25,247 nucleotides of DNA. It comes from an uncultured Blautia sp. GTDB lineage: Bacteria; Bacillota; Clostridia; Lachnospirales; Lachnospiraceae. Positions 16,518 to 24,294 of the stretch are shown one piece after another (the stretch's first letter is position 1; every line of letters starts with the position of its first letter). The stretch spans positions 1-25,247 of the forward strand of contig UQSX01000039.1 of NCBI GenBank assembly GCA_900543715.1, read 5' to 3'. The notes under the pieces were generated by a model. The model did no database searches, had not been told where the DNA came from, and saw only the letters and a program-made list of their open reading frames with translations. A program made the translations under genes and the position numbers.

Positions 16518-16546
16518 TATATAGCTCAGGCAGCAAAAAAGAACAA
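16518..16546 (-). promoter_or_regulatory. Probable uvrB promoter
   Basis: On the minus strand TTGTTC (16541-16546) and TATATA (16518-16523) are 17 nt apart. Both hexamers are imperfect, but the -35 lies inside the LexA-like box, the arrangement expected of an SOS promoter. Confidence 0.5.
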
Positions 16547-16553
16547 ATATTCG
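16540..16553 (-). promoter_or_regulatory. LexA (SOS) box candidate upstream of uvrB
   Basis: CGAATATTTGTTCT matches the Gram-positive LexA/DinR consensus CGAAC-N4-GTTCG at 8 of 10 defined positions, with correct half-site spacing. It overlaps a promoter for uvrB, a member of the SOS regulon in Bacillus. Confidence 0.65.
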
Positions 16554-16604
16554 ATTTTGTTTCTTTTCTCCAAATTGATCACCCGCCCGGCTCTTCTATG
16601 CAGG

Positions 16605-16642
16605 AAAAAACCGGAAGATCTTCACTGATGAAAATCTTCCGG
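16605..16642 (-). terminator. Intrinsic terminator of the DUF2798 gene
   Basis: CCGGAAGAT and ATCTTCCGG form a 9-bp stem with a 14-nt loop, followed on the minus strand by TTTTTT. It begins about 50 nt after the stop codon. Confidence 0.88.
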
Positions 16643-16693
16643 CTATAAAATATTCTTAAGTTTTCCCAAATTTTGCAATCTGAGGTATTAGCC

Positions 16694-17182
16694 TCAGGCT
16701 GCCGGTGCTGTGGCACTTTCCCTTCCTTGTCTGAATATCTTTCTGAAAATCCACCTTACCAGAGGTCCTGCGTAAAAGATCTGCCAGCACAAAGCCATGG
16801 GAAAATTCCGCACAGAGATCTGCAGCCAGTTGGCGATCAGGTCACTGTTCACTCCCTGGAAAAGGACAGTTGCGATAAAGCTCATAATAGGACACATGAA
16901 ACATACGGTGAGAGCAGAAATCACCAGGATCACAGCTATTGGCCTGTCTTTACCAGGTGTTACAATGCGGAAAGCCAGCCCCGGAACGATTCTTCCCACC
17001 ACCAGCAGCTCCAGAATAAAGCCTGCGGCCACCATGATGGGAAACTCATGAAAGGCCAGAAGGAAGATCTGGTTGCTCATTTCTCCCTTGTCAAAGGCGA
17101 TATTATATACCACCATGGCATAAACCATTACCATCACCATTAAAATCGTAAAAATAACTTCCTGAAATTTTGTTTTTGGCAT
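16694..17182 (-). CDS. DUF2798 domain membrane protein
   Basis: A 162-residue protein with four clear hydrophobic helices (about 8-28, 42-62, 82-107, 124-147), built as two related halves: each has a membrane pair and an amphipathic N-(I/F)-(L/P) turn, for example HEFPIMVAAGF and RNFPMALCWQIF. This tandem layout is characteristic of DUF2798, a family without known biochemical function, often found near MarR-type regulators; none is adjacent here. The protein ends in a basic patch (RWIFRKIFRQGRES) that probably faces the cytoplasm. AGGAGG precedes the ATG. It is monocistronic, with a strong terminator downstream and a structured 5' region that suggests controlled expression. Function is unknown. 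Confidence 0.85.
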   Translation of the reverse strand: MPKTKFQEVIFTILMVMVMVYAMVVYNIAFDKGEMSNQIFLLAFHEFPIMVAAGFILELLVVGRIVPGLAFRIVTPGKDRPIAVILVISALTVCFMCPIMSFIATVLFQGVNSDLIANWLQISVRNFPMALCWQIFYAGPLVRWIFRKIFRQGRESATAPAA

Positions 17183-17209
17183 TTTTAGTCCTCCTCTTTT
17201 TTATGGAAC

Positions 17210-17301
17210 AAAAAAAGGCAGCGAGTTCTATTTCTGTAAAAGCAGCGGCGGCAGATACCTCTGCCGGGCCATTATAACTTTCGCTGCGATTACAGTTCTA
17301 T
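17210..17301 (-). promoter_or_regulatory. Structured leader or operator region upstream of the DUF2798 gene
   Basis: Nested inverted repeats: an outer pair CTGTAA..GCAGCG (17234-17247) with CGCTGC..TTACAG (17282-17295), and an inner perfect hairpin CGGCAGA-TACC-TCTGCCG (17249-17266, plus-strand reading). A competing 7-bp pairing joins 17218-17224 with 17281-17287 and is followed on the minus strand by C and seven T's, ending about 15 nt before the AGGAGG site. The direct repeat AGTTCTAT occurs at 17224-17231 and 17294-17301. This could be a terminator/antiterminator leader. Alternatively, a TATAAT at 17271-17276 lies inside the repeats, and the symmetry could be an operator around a promoter. 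It matches no riboswitch class that I recognise. Confidence 0.45.
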
Positions 17302-17473
17302 AATCTCACTACCATTTTCATCTGATCCAATATTTTATTTTCTGTGATATTCTACCAAAAAATATGCTTTTGTGTAAGTATATATTTTAATTTCAGCAGT
17401 TTGCCGGAGATTGGCTGCACTCTGACCAATCCATAGATATATCTTACGGATTTGCTTTCCAGAACCAGCCTTT

Positions 17474-18853
17474 TTACAGCAGCCCGGCTATAGTAGAAGC
17501 TACCTTGTCACTGCCTATAATGGTAATATTGTTCATAATGATCAGATCCTGGATATTCTTCTCTTTTACATAGTCCACCACATTTACATTGGCATACCGG
17601 AAGTCTACCACATAAACCGTCTCATAGTGATCCACCAGGAAGGGTACGAAGCAGTTGCCGTAAGATTCTTTCAGTACCAGACAGGAAGAACCGTCCCGGA
17701 TCTCTGGATTTTCTATAATACTCAAAGGTTTGTCGCCGCCGATATAACAGTAATATCCGGAGCTTTGGTCCCAGGTACTCACGTCTTCGATAATGTTCCA
17801 CTGATACTCTGTGCCGTCTGTATCCCAATAGGTCATATCATTAGTTCCCATAGGCACATAAGCTTCCACCGTATCCGGGTTTTCTGCCATATCCTGGTTT
17901 TTCAGCTCCGTATAAAAAGTCCCAAGAAAAGGAGAAAATGTCATAGTATCAAAATCGGACAGTTCATGGGGTTGGATTCCCTTTTCCTCACAGAAATTCT
18001 GGTATACATAGTAGGCTCCCAGCTGGGTCCAGTGATGGTCTGTACGGAAATACAGATACTCGTCATTATGCTCTCTTAGTGTCTCAATCGTCTTCACTGG
18101 TTTTACTCCTTCGTAAAGACTGTGATAGTAGGAAATCGCCTGAGTCTGATCAGAACCTCCCAGACTTTCCAGCTCTTCTTCCGAGAGCATAGCTCCTGAA
18201 TTATTGGGCACCAGAATAGAATATACATCGGCCTGGCCCTCCAGCTCCCTGGCCGCCTGATTCAAGGCCTGGGCATAAGTTTCCGCAGCGCTCTGGCTGT
18301 AGTAATAAACACTGTAGGCAGCTCCATTTTTCACATATAAGCCCTGTTGGATCTGATTCTGGATCTCAGCCTCCATCTCTTTGCTGTCCGGAGCACTTAC
18401 CGGCTCTTTCTCTTCTTCTGCGCCTGTATCTTCACCTGTATTTTCTTCCCGGAGGATTTCTTCCCTCTCTGTCTCATCTGCCGTATCTGCCTTGGCCGTC
18501 TCTGTAGGAATCTCATCCCCCTGCTGGTGACCGCCTACCATCATGGTGGAAGTAGTGACCCCGTAAGCAGATTTCAAGGTCTGATCTGCAGCTATCAATC
18601 TATCTCTCATGGGATAAGTATCCGAATACCACAAAGAAACCTCTGTAAAAAAGGAACCGTCCCAAAGAGAGCTCAGCGTCAGCTTGGGAAATTTTGTCAA
18701 TTCTCTTTTTTCCACTGTGGAAGTGCCTGGTCGAAAGAAAAACAGCAGACCCACAATTCCGCCTAAGAGCATAAGCCCAGCAAAAATCCTGACACTCAGA
18801 TTTCTGAACTTCACGATGATTTTTTTCTGGTTTTTTGTATATTTTCTCTTCAT
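17474..18853 (-). CDS. DHHW/AlgX-like protein, probable surface polysaccharide O-acetylation factor
   Basis: A 459-residue protein with one N-terminal membrane anchor (about 22-40, FAGLMLLGGIVGLLFFF) and a large extracellular domain. Family landmarks are VEKRELTKFPKLT (46-58), YSDTYPMRDRLI (76-87), the DHHW motif at 272-275 in a YFRTDHHWTQLGAYY context, and SYGNCFVPFL near residue 400, a probable Ser of an SGNH-type active site. An acidic disordered insert (about 113-165, rich in Glu, Asp, Thr) splits the N-terminal part. DHHW and AlgX/AlgJ proteins act with an MBOAT membrane acyltransferase to acetylate extracellular glycans; the MBOAT gene lies 34 nt upstream in the same transcript. The target polymer is unknown. 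Confidence 0.88.
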   Translation of the reverse strand: MKRKYTKNQKKIIVKFRNLSVRIFAGLMLLGGIVGLLFFFRPGTSTVEKRELTKFPKLTLSSLWDGSFFTEVSLWYSDTYPMRDRLIAADQTLKSAYGVTTSTMMVGGHQQGDEIPTETAKADTADETEREEILREENTGEDTGAEEEKEPVSAPDSKEMEAEIQNQIQQGLYVKNGAAYSVYYYSQSAAETYAQALNQAARELEGQADVYSILVPNNSGAMLSEEELESLGGSDQTQAISYYHSLYEGVKPVKTIETLREHNDEYLYFRTDHHWTQLGAYYVYQNFCEEKGIQPHELSDFDTMTFSPFLGTFYTELKNQDMAENPDTVEAYVPMGTNDMTYWDTDGTEYQWNIIEDVSTWDQSSGYYCYIGGDKPLSIIENPEIRDGSSCLVLKESYGNCFVPFLVDHYETVYVVDFRYANVNVVDYVKEKNIQDLIIMNNITIIGSDKVASTIAGLL

Positions 18854-18887
18854 ATATCTTTCCTCATCTTCTCATTTGCCTGGTTTT

Positions 18888-20309
18888 TTAAAACTGGAAA
18901 TATAAAAACGGATTGTAGCTGGCCCCGATCAGTGAAAGGACCGACAAAATCAGCAGCAGCGGCGGTGTAAGCAATTCCAGAACATTAAAAATCATGAACA
19001 CTGCCTCATTGGTCTTTCCCGTCTCAAAAAGAAACCGCCGGACATTTTTTCCCAGGGATGTAACGCTTATCACCGCAAAGATCAGGAAGAAAAGATTTCC
19101 CATAAACACCGTAGAAACTTCCAGTCCCGCAAATCCTGATGTACCGATTCCGAAAAGTCCCAGAAGCACAGTTCCCAGTTCTCCCAAATCTTCAAACCGG
19201 AAGATCACCCATCCAAAAAATACCACCAGCAGAGTGTAAACATGGTTCCAGCCTTTTGGTATCCTGTTCTGGATAACAAAACGTTCAAGGAGAAGAAAGA
19301 TCAGGTAATAGATTCCCCAGAAAATATAATTCCAGCTTGCTCCATGCCACATGCCGGTAAGGAACCATACCACAGACATGTTTCTTACAATCTTCCATTT
19401 ATCACAGCGGCTTCCTCCCAGGGGAATATAGACATAATCTCTGAAAAAGGTACTAAGAGAGATATGCCACCTTCTCCAGAAATCCTGCACTGATCCGGCC
19501 ATATAGGGATAGTTGAAGTTTTCCAGATAATGGAATCCCACCATGCGCCCCATTCCAATAGCCATATCCGAATACGCAGAAAAATCCAGATAGATCTGCA
19601 GCATATAGAACAGCATTCCCAGCCACAGTCCCAGAGCAGACTGGGCAGACAAAGCTTCTACTCCAGGCTGGAGCAGAGTATCTGCTGCAGAAGCGCAGGA
19701 ATTAGCCAGGATTGCCTTCTTGGCAAGTCCTACACAGAAACGCCGGACGCCCACATAAACATCTGTTCCTGACACCTTTCTTACATCAATTTCTTCCGCC
19801 ACTGTTTCATAGCGGACAATAGGCCCTGCAATGCATTGATGAAAGAGACTGGAATATAAAAGCAGTTTCCAGAACTTCGGCTGGGCATGGACCTCTCCTC
19901 TGTATACATCGATTACATAGGACAGAAGCTGAAAGGTATAAAAAGAGATACCGATAGGAAGCACGATGTTGGGAATATTTTCCGGGAAACCGGTAAGGGC
20001 CTGAAGGTTGCCCAGAAGAAATACCGTATATTTGAAAATCCCCAGAAGTCCCAGCAGGAGAACGCACTCCAGGATCATATACATTTTCCGGATCCTCTGG
20101 TTCTCCCCTTCCTGGATCCGGACACCGCAGAACCAGCTGATAAAGGTTTCCCCCACCAGCAGGATCAGAAACCGGGGTCCTCCCCAGGCATAAAAAATAA
20201 GTGAAAAAATAAGGAGAACCTGATTTTTATACTTTTTGTCAACCAAAAAATATATCACCAGGTTCAATACTAAAAATACGAAAACAAATAGTAAACTTGA
20301 AAATACCAT
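18888..20309 (-). CDS. MBOAT family O-acyltransferase (AlgI/DltB-like)
   Basis: A 473-residue polytopic membrane enzyme. The MBOAT core is clear: VLPIGISFYTFQLLSYVIDVYRG, YLDFSAYSDMAIGMGRMVGF (240-259), DFWRRWHISLSTFFRDYVYIPLGG (276-299), and the catalytic His H322 in TGMWHGASWNYIFWG. Such enzymes pass an acyl group, usually acetyl from acetyl-CoA, across the membrane to a surface acceptor. The DHHW/AlgX-like gene next to it fits the AlgI-AlgX type system for exopolysaccharide or cell-wall glycan acetylation; no dlt carrier genes are present, so D-alanylation is unlikely. The ATG is 13 nt after GGGGAG, a wide spacing. Confidence 0.92.
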   Translation of the reverse strand: MVFSSLLFVFVFLVLNLVIYFLVDKKYKNQVLLIFSLIFYAWGGPRFLILLVGETFISWFCGVRIQEGENQRIRKMYMILECVLLLGLLGIFKYTVFLLGNLQALTGFPENIPNIVLPIGISFYTFQLLSYVIDVYRGEVHAQPKFWKLLLYSSLFHQCIAGPIVRYETVAEEIDVRKVSGTDVYVGVRRFCVGLAKKAILANSCASAADTLLQPGVEALSAQSALGLWLGMLFYMLQIYLDFSAYSDMAIGMGRMVGFHYLENFNYPYMAGSVQDFWRRWHISLSTFFRDYVYIPLGGSRCDKWKIVRNMSVVWFLTGMWHGASWNYIFWGIYYLIFLLLERFVIQNRIPKGWNHVYTLLVVFFGWVIFRFEDLGELGTVLLGLFGIGTSGFAGLEVSTVFMGNLFFLIFAVISVTSLGKNVRRFLFETGKTNEAVFMIFNVLELLTPPLLLILSVLSLIGASYNPFLYFQF

Positions 20310-20376
20310 ATCTTTTTCTTTTCTCCCCGTTCTTTATGCAGAACTGACTTTTTCGTCAAAATCCGACACTAAAAAC

Positions 20377-20406
20377 AGTATATCCCAGAGAAAACCCTTC
20401 TCGCAA
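20377..20406 (-). promoter_or_regulatory. Candidate promoter of the MBOAT-DHHW pair
   Basis: On the minus strand TTGCGA (20401-20406) and TATACT (20377-20382) are 18 nt apart, leaving a leader of about 60 nt. A second pair, TTGACG (20354-20359) and TAAAGA (20331-20336), would start transcription inside the ribosome binding site and was not preferred. Confidence 0.5.
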
Positions 20407-20506
20407 GATATTAGCATTTTTGGTAGTTATTTCTGCAAAATCTGCATTTTATCACAGATACCCGTCTGCAGACATGCCCTCCGTACATCAGCTTTTACAG
20501 AAATTT

Positions 20507-22240
20507 TTAAGCAAAAGACAGCTTATACAGGCTGCTGTAAATTCCCTCTTTTTTCATCAGCTCTTCATGGGTCCCTTCCTCAGCGATGCCTTCCTCTGTC
20601 AAGACCAGGATCCGCTGAGCCTTTCGTATAGTGGAAAGACGATGTGCGATAACAAAAGTTGTCCGGTTCTTTGCCAGTTCCTCCAGGGACTTCTGGACTA
20701 TTTTCTCGCTTTCGTTATCAAGAGCCGAAGTAGCCTCGTCAAAAATCAGGACCGGCGGATTTTTCAGAAAGACTCTTGCAATAGAAATCCTCTGTTTCTG
20801 CCCTCCGGAAAGTTTTACCCCTCTTTGACCAATGTCTGTATCATATCCATTCTCCAGTTCCATGATAAATTCATGAGCATTGGCGGCTTTTGCCGCCCGG
20901 ATAACCTCTTCGTCTGAAGCCTCCGGTTTTCCATAACGGATATTTTCCATAACCGTTCCCGCAAAAAGATATACATCCTGCTGTACGATCCCGATATGGC
21001 TGCGCAGACTCTGAAGCTTCAGATTCCGGATGTCTTCACCATCCAGAAGTACTCTTCCTTCTGTCACATCATAAAATCTTGGGATCAGGCTGCAAAGAGT
21101 GGTCTTTCCAGCCCCTGAACTGCCTACCAGAGCCACATATTCTCCTGCTTTTACCTGAAGATTTACGTGACTTAATACCTTTTCCTTATTTCCTTCATAA
21201 GCAAAAGATACATTTTCAAAGTCAATTTCCCCCTTTACTTCCGTAAGCTCTCTGGCATCTATCCGGTCCTTGATATCCGGCGCCACCGCCATAATCTCCA
21301 GGAAGCGGGAATAACCGCTGTACCCGTTCTGAAACTGCTCGGTAAAAGTAATCAGCTTCTTCACCGGATCGGTAAGATTGTTGATATAAAGAAGGGCCGT
21401 CACAAGATCCTCTACCGGCATCTCTCCTCTGGTAAGAAAAAATGCCCCTGCCAGCAGCACAGAAATGGTGATCAGGGTAGTAAATGCTCCCATTCCGGAG
21501 TTATAGCCTCCCATATATTTATAGCTCAGCTTCTTAGAGTCCACAAATCTCTCGTTTCCTCTCCGGAATTTTTCCATCTCCTGCTTCTCATTAGCAAAAG
21601 ACTTCACCACCCGGATTCCTGAAAGGCTGTCCTCGATCTGTGTATTGATATCTGCGATCCTGGCCCGGTTCTCCTTAAAAGCGGTTTTCATCTTTCTGTT
21701 AAAGACAACCGCATAGAGGATCAAAAAGGGGACAAAAAGAAAAGCCGCCAAAGCCAGTCTTACGTTTACCAGCATAAGAATAATAAAAGCCCCCAGGAAT
21801 TTAATAATGGAGATCACCAGATCTTCCGGTCCGTGGTGCAGAAGCTCACTGATATCAAACAAGTCTGCCGTGATCCTGGAAAGCAAATGTCCCACCTTCT
21901 GATTATCGTAAAAAGCAAAAGACAATTTCTGATAATGGCCGAAGATTTCATTACGCATATCACGCTCAATCCTGGCTCCCATAATATGTCCGTAATAAGC
22001 AATATAAAAATTGCAAAACGCCTCTACCAGTACCAGGAGGACCATAAAAATCCCCAGTTTTACGATCATACCGGTAGCCCTCTCTACAGGCAGGTTTACA
22101 ATATTACTGGTAATATACCGGACAATAAGCGGGATCACCAGCGTAATGGCCGCTCCCAGTATGGCAAAAAACATATCCGAAAAAAACAGTCCCTTATAAG
22201 GCTTGTAATATCCCCCAAGCTTCTTTAGTGTTTTCAGCAT
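20507..22240 (-). CDS. ABC transporter, fused membrane and ATPase domains (MsbA/multidrug type)
   Basis: A 577-residue half-transporter that would work as a dimer. The N-terminal exporter-fold membrane domain (about 20-300, six helices) is followed by the ATPase: Walker A GSSGAGKTT (373-381), Q-loop around VQQDVYLF, signature LSGGQKQR (477-484), Walker B VLIFDEATSALD (497-508) and H-loop H533 in IAHRLST. The layout is that of type IV exporters for lipids, drugs or peptides; there is no N-terminal peptidase domain, and no peptide or lantibiotic gene nearby, so the substrate is open. I chose the start at 22240 because GAAGGAG precedes it; the open frame runs 23 codons further upstream into the predicted promoter. 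Only one half-transporter gene is present, which favours a homodimer. Confidence 0.93.
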   Translation of the reverse strand: MLKTLKKLGGYYKPYKGLFFSDMFFAILGAAITLVIPLIVRYITSNIVNLPVERATGMIVKLGIFMVLLVLVEAFCNFYIAYYGHIMGARIERDMRNEIFGHYQKLSFAFYDNQKVGHLLSRITADLFDISELLHHGPEDLVISIIKFLGAFIILMLVNVRLALAAFLFVPFLILYAVVFNRKMKTAFKENRARIADINTQIEDSLSGIRVVKSFANEKQEMEKFRRGNERFVDSKKLSYKYMGGYNSGMGAFTTLITISVLLAGAFFLTRGEMPVEDLVTALLYINNLTDPVKKLITFTEQFQNGYSGYSRFLEIMAVAPDIKDRIDARELTEVKGEIDFENVSFAYEGNKEKVLSHVNLQVKAGEYVALVGSSGAGKTTLCSLIPRFYDVTEGRVLLDGEDIRNLKLQSLRSHIGIVQQDVYLFAGTVMENIRYGKPEASDEEVIRAAKAANAHEFIMELENGYDTDIGQRGVKLSGGQKQRISIARVFLKNPPVLIFDEATSALDNESEKIVQKSLEELAKNRTTFVIAHRLSTIRKAQRILVLTEEGIAEEGTHEELMKKEGIYSSLYKLSFA

Positions 22241-22280
22241 TTTTATTCTCCTTCTATAAATGATCTGTTTATCATAAATA

Positions 22281-22309
22281 ATTATATCTTTCTCTATGAT
22301 TTTTCTCAA
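22281..22309 (-). promoter_or_regulatory. Sigma-A-type promoter of the ABC exporter
   Basis: On the minus strand TTGAGA (22304-22309) and a perfect TATAAT (22281-22286) are spaced 17 nt apart, with a leader of about 34 nt to the start codon. It overlaps the frame upstream of the chosen start and so supports the shorter protein. Confidence 0.78.
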
Positions 22310-22386
22310 AAGATATGTCCGCTATTTATGAATCGCTGTATTAGTATACCCTCGGCAGTTTTTCTTTGCAATGGATATTTCCAGGT

Positions 22387-24117
22387 TTATACTGGAAAAC
22401 TGTCCCTCAGGCACAGAAACCCAAAGCCGGTCTCTGGATTCGGATAAGTTCCTCCAGGAAGCCGTCTGGCTCCCCTTCTCAAATAGGCCTTTACTTTTTC
22501 TCCATATAAATAAGGGTCCTGTCCTCTGATGATCCCCCATTCCATCATCAGAGCTGCACTCCCCGTAACAAAAGGCGCTGCAAAGGAAGTACCTGTTCTT
22601 GCCCCGTATCCGCCTCCTGGCACAGTAGTAAGGATATCTACTCCCGGAGCTGCCAAATCCGGTTTAATTTCCCTGTTTACTCTGGTATATCCCCTTCCAG
22701 AAAACTCCACATTGGACAGCAGCCTTGAGTTATAAGCCCCCACAGAAACAATTTTTCTGGATGTTGAAGGAATAGTCAGAGTAGTATCTGCCGTAGGAAA
22801 AGGAAACCTGGTATCTTCATTCAATACACCGCCGCCTGGAAGCCACAGGTCAAAGTTTCCCTCCACAATCCTTTCCGGTATCAGCAAAAGCCTCCAGGTA
22901 CCGCTGTCCACATAGCTGTCCTTAGGAATCCACTCTATATATATTTCCTGAGAAATACTATAAGGGCTGGGTTCTCCATAATAAATCAGTATTTCTGTAT
23001 TTCCTATAGAGAATCTCTGAGGCCCCAGTATTTCCTGAAATGGTCCCACTCTCTGTCCATTTGGGTGTATCAGAGCAATCTCTGCTTGATCTACGTATTG
23101 CTTCCACAGCTGCACATTCACTCCGGTCTCATATTCCCCTACATTCAGCTGTACATAGGTTTCTTTCCCCTCCTGCAAAAGCCCGGAAGTATGCAGAGCT
23201 TCTCCTCCCTCATTTCCCGTTCCCACACAGATCACATTTTTCCCCAGGTCTGAAACACTGTCTATATAAACCTCTATAAGGGATTCTCCACTGTGAGAGC
23301 CATAATTATTTCCAAAACTGAGATTCAGGGCCAGAGGCATATTCCATTCTAAAGACTGGCGGATCAGATAATCAATTCCCTGAATGAGCTCTGTAGTCCG
23401 TGGAAAACCACCCTGCCGGGGATTCCCTAATTTTACTGCCATTATACTGCTCTCATAAGCAACTCCCCGATTCACTCCTCTTGAAGCCCTTCCGTTTCCT
23501 GCCGCAATTCCCATAACCCCCGTTCCGTGTCCGCTCAGATCACGGCTTGGCACAATTTCCTCTGTTCCTCCCTGAAGTATCCGGTCAATATCTTCCCTGT
23601 TAAATTCTGTGCCTGTCCGGTACCCCTTGGGCGGCCTTCCTGGAAGACTCTGATCCCACAGCCGCAGGATCCTGGTGCTGCCGTCCGGATTCCGGAAATC
23701 CGGATGGGTATAATCTATACCTGAATCTACACAGGCCACCAGCACTCCTTTCCCAGTAAGAGATATTCCCAGTGGTGAAAAATCACCCTGCACCACATTC
23801 ATACAGGAAGCGCTTCTTCCCTGGCTTACTGCAAAAAAAAGATTTTTAGGCTTTTCTACATACTCTATCTGTTCTAACTGGGTCAGATCATCTATCTGAT
23901 CTTCCGGTACTGTAAGAATGGCAAATCCGTTCAAAAGTTCCACCATTTCTACACTTTCATCCAGGACCTCCCTCAGATTTCCCGAATACTTTACAATAAG
24001 CTCCCAAGTATTTGCAGCCGAATCATATCCCACGTTAAGCTGAATGGATTTTTCTCTTTCCTCCGGGGTAGCGTCCAAAGCCAGGTTCAGTAAATTCTCC
24101 ACCTTCTGATCCTGCAT
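22387..24117 (-). CDS. S8 family serine peptidase (cytoplasmic Csp-like subtilisin)
   Basis: A 576-residue subtilase with an intact triad: D131 in VACVDSGIDYTHPDF, H197 in SGHGTGVMGIAAG and S511 in GTSFAAPFVTGSA; the oxyanion Asn is N302 in GTGNEGGEA. The first 95 or so residues look like a prodomain (AILTVPEDQIDDLTQLEQIEYVE). A beta-rich insert of about 130 residues (320-450) lies between the Asn and Ser motifs, as in clostridial Csp proteases. No signal peptide or membrane anchor is seen, so it acts in the cytoplasm or, if in a spore, is packaged there. Csp proteins process the germination hydrolase SleC in clostridia; no sleC is nearby, so a general intracellular protease remains possible. 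The start at 24117 follows GGCGGAG; a GTG six codons earlier lacks a site. Confidence 0.88.
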   Translation of the reverse strand: MQDQKVENLLNLALDATPEEREKSIQLNVGYDSAANTWELIVKYSGNLREVLDESVEMVELLNGFAILTVPEDQIDDLTQLEQIEYVEKPKNLFFAVSQGRSASCMNVVQGDFSPLGISLTGKGVLVACVDSGIDYTHPDFRNPDGSTRILRLWDQSLPGRPPKGYRTGTEFNREDIDRILQGGTEEIVPSRDLSGHGTGVMGIAAGNGRASRGVNRGVAYESSIMAVKLGNPRQGGFPRTTELIQGIDYLIRQSLEWNMPLALNLSFGNNYGSHSGESLIEVYIDSVSDLGKNVICVGTGNEGGEALHTSGLLQEGKETYVQLNVGEYETGVNVQLWKQYVDQAEIALIHPNGQRVGPFQEILGPQRFSIGNTEILIYYGEPSPYSISQEIYIEWIPKDSYVDSGTWRLLLIPERIVEGNFDLWLPGGGVLNEDTRFPFPTADTTLTIPSTSRKIVSVGAYNSRLLSNVEFSGRGYTRVNREIKPDLAAPGVDILTTVPGGGYGARTGTSFAAPFVTGSAALMMEWGIIRGQDPYLYGEKVKAYLRRGARRLPGGTYPNPETGFGFLCLRDSFPV

Positions 24118-24204
24118 ATATTCTCCGCCTTTCACTGGTCTACTGCGTTGTTAATCATATGTCCGCCCGTCTCATAAAATACCGCTGCCAGAAGACTTTT
24201 CTCA

Positions 24205-24240
24205 TAAAGAAAAGACAGTCCAAGTTTACTCAGACTGTCT
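24205..24240 (-). terminator. Intrinsic terminator after the formate channel gene
   Basis: AGACAGTC and GACTGTCT pair (24213-24220 with 24233-24240), with an inner AGT-tt-ACT stem, followed on the minus strand by TTTTCTTT. A second hairpin, TGGAAGC/GCTTCCA (24253-24278), lies between it and the stop codon. Confidence 0.85.
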
Positions 24241-24294
24241 ATTCTATAGCAATGGAAGCCTGCGGAGTAGAGCTTCCAATATGCCCTCTCTATT

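Noticed and set aside
17210..17301. A known riboswitch (T-box, THF, ZTP, cobalamin, c-di-GMP) before the DUF2798 gene
   Set aside because: None of the conserved core sequences of these classes could be found; only the general attenuator-like pairing is visible.
20331..20359. TTGACG-17-TAAAGA as the promoter of the MBOAT gene
   Set aside because: The predicted transcript would start within the GGGGAG ribosome binding site; the TTGCGA-18-TATACT pair farther upstream is more plausible.
24253..24278. TGGAAGC/GCTTCCA hairpin as a separate terminator of focA
   Set aside because: The stem is only 7 bp with a 12-nt loop and no U-tract; the hairpin at 24213-24240 followed by TTTTCTTT is the better terminator.
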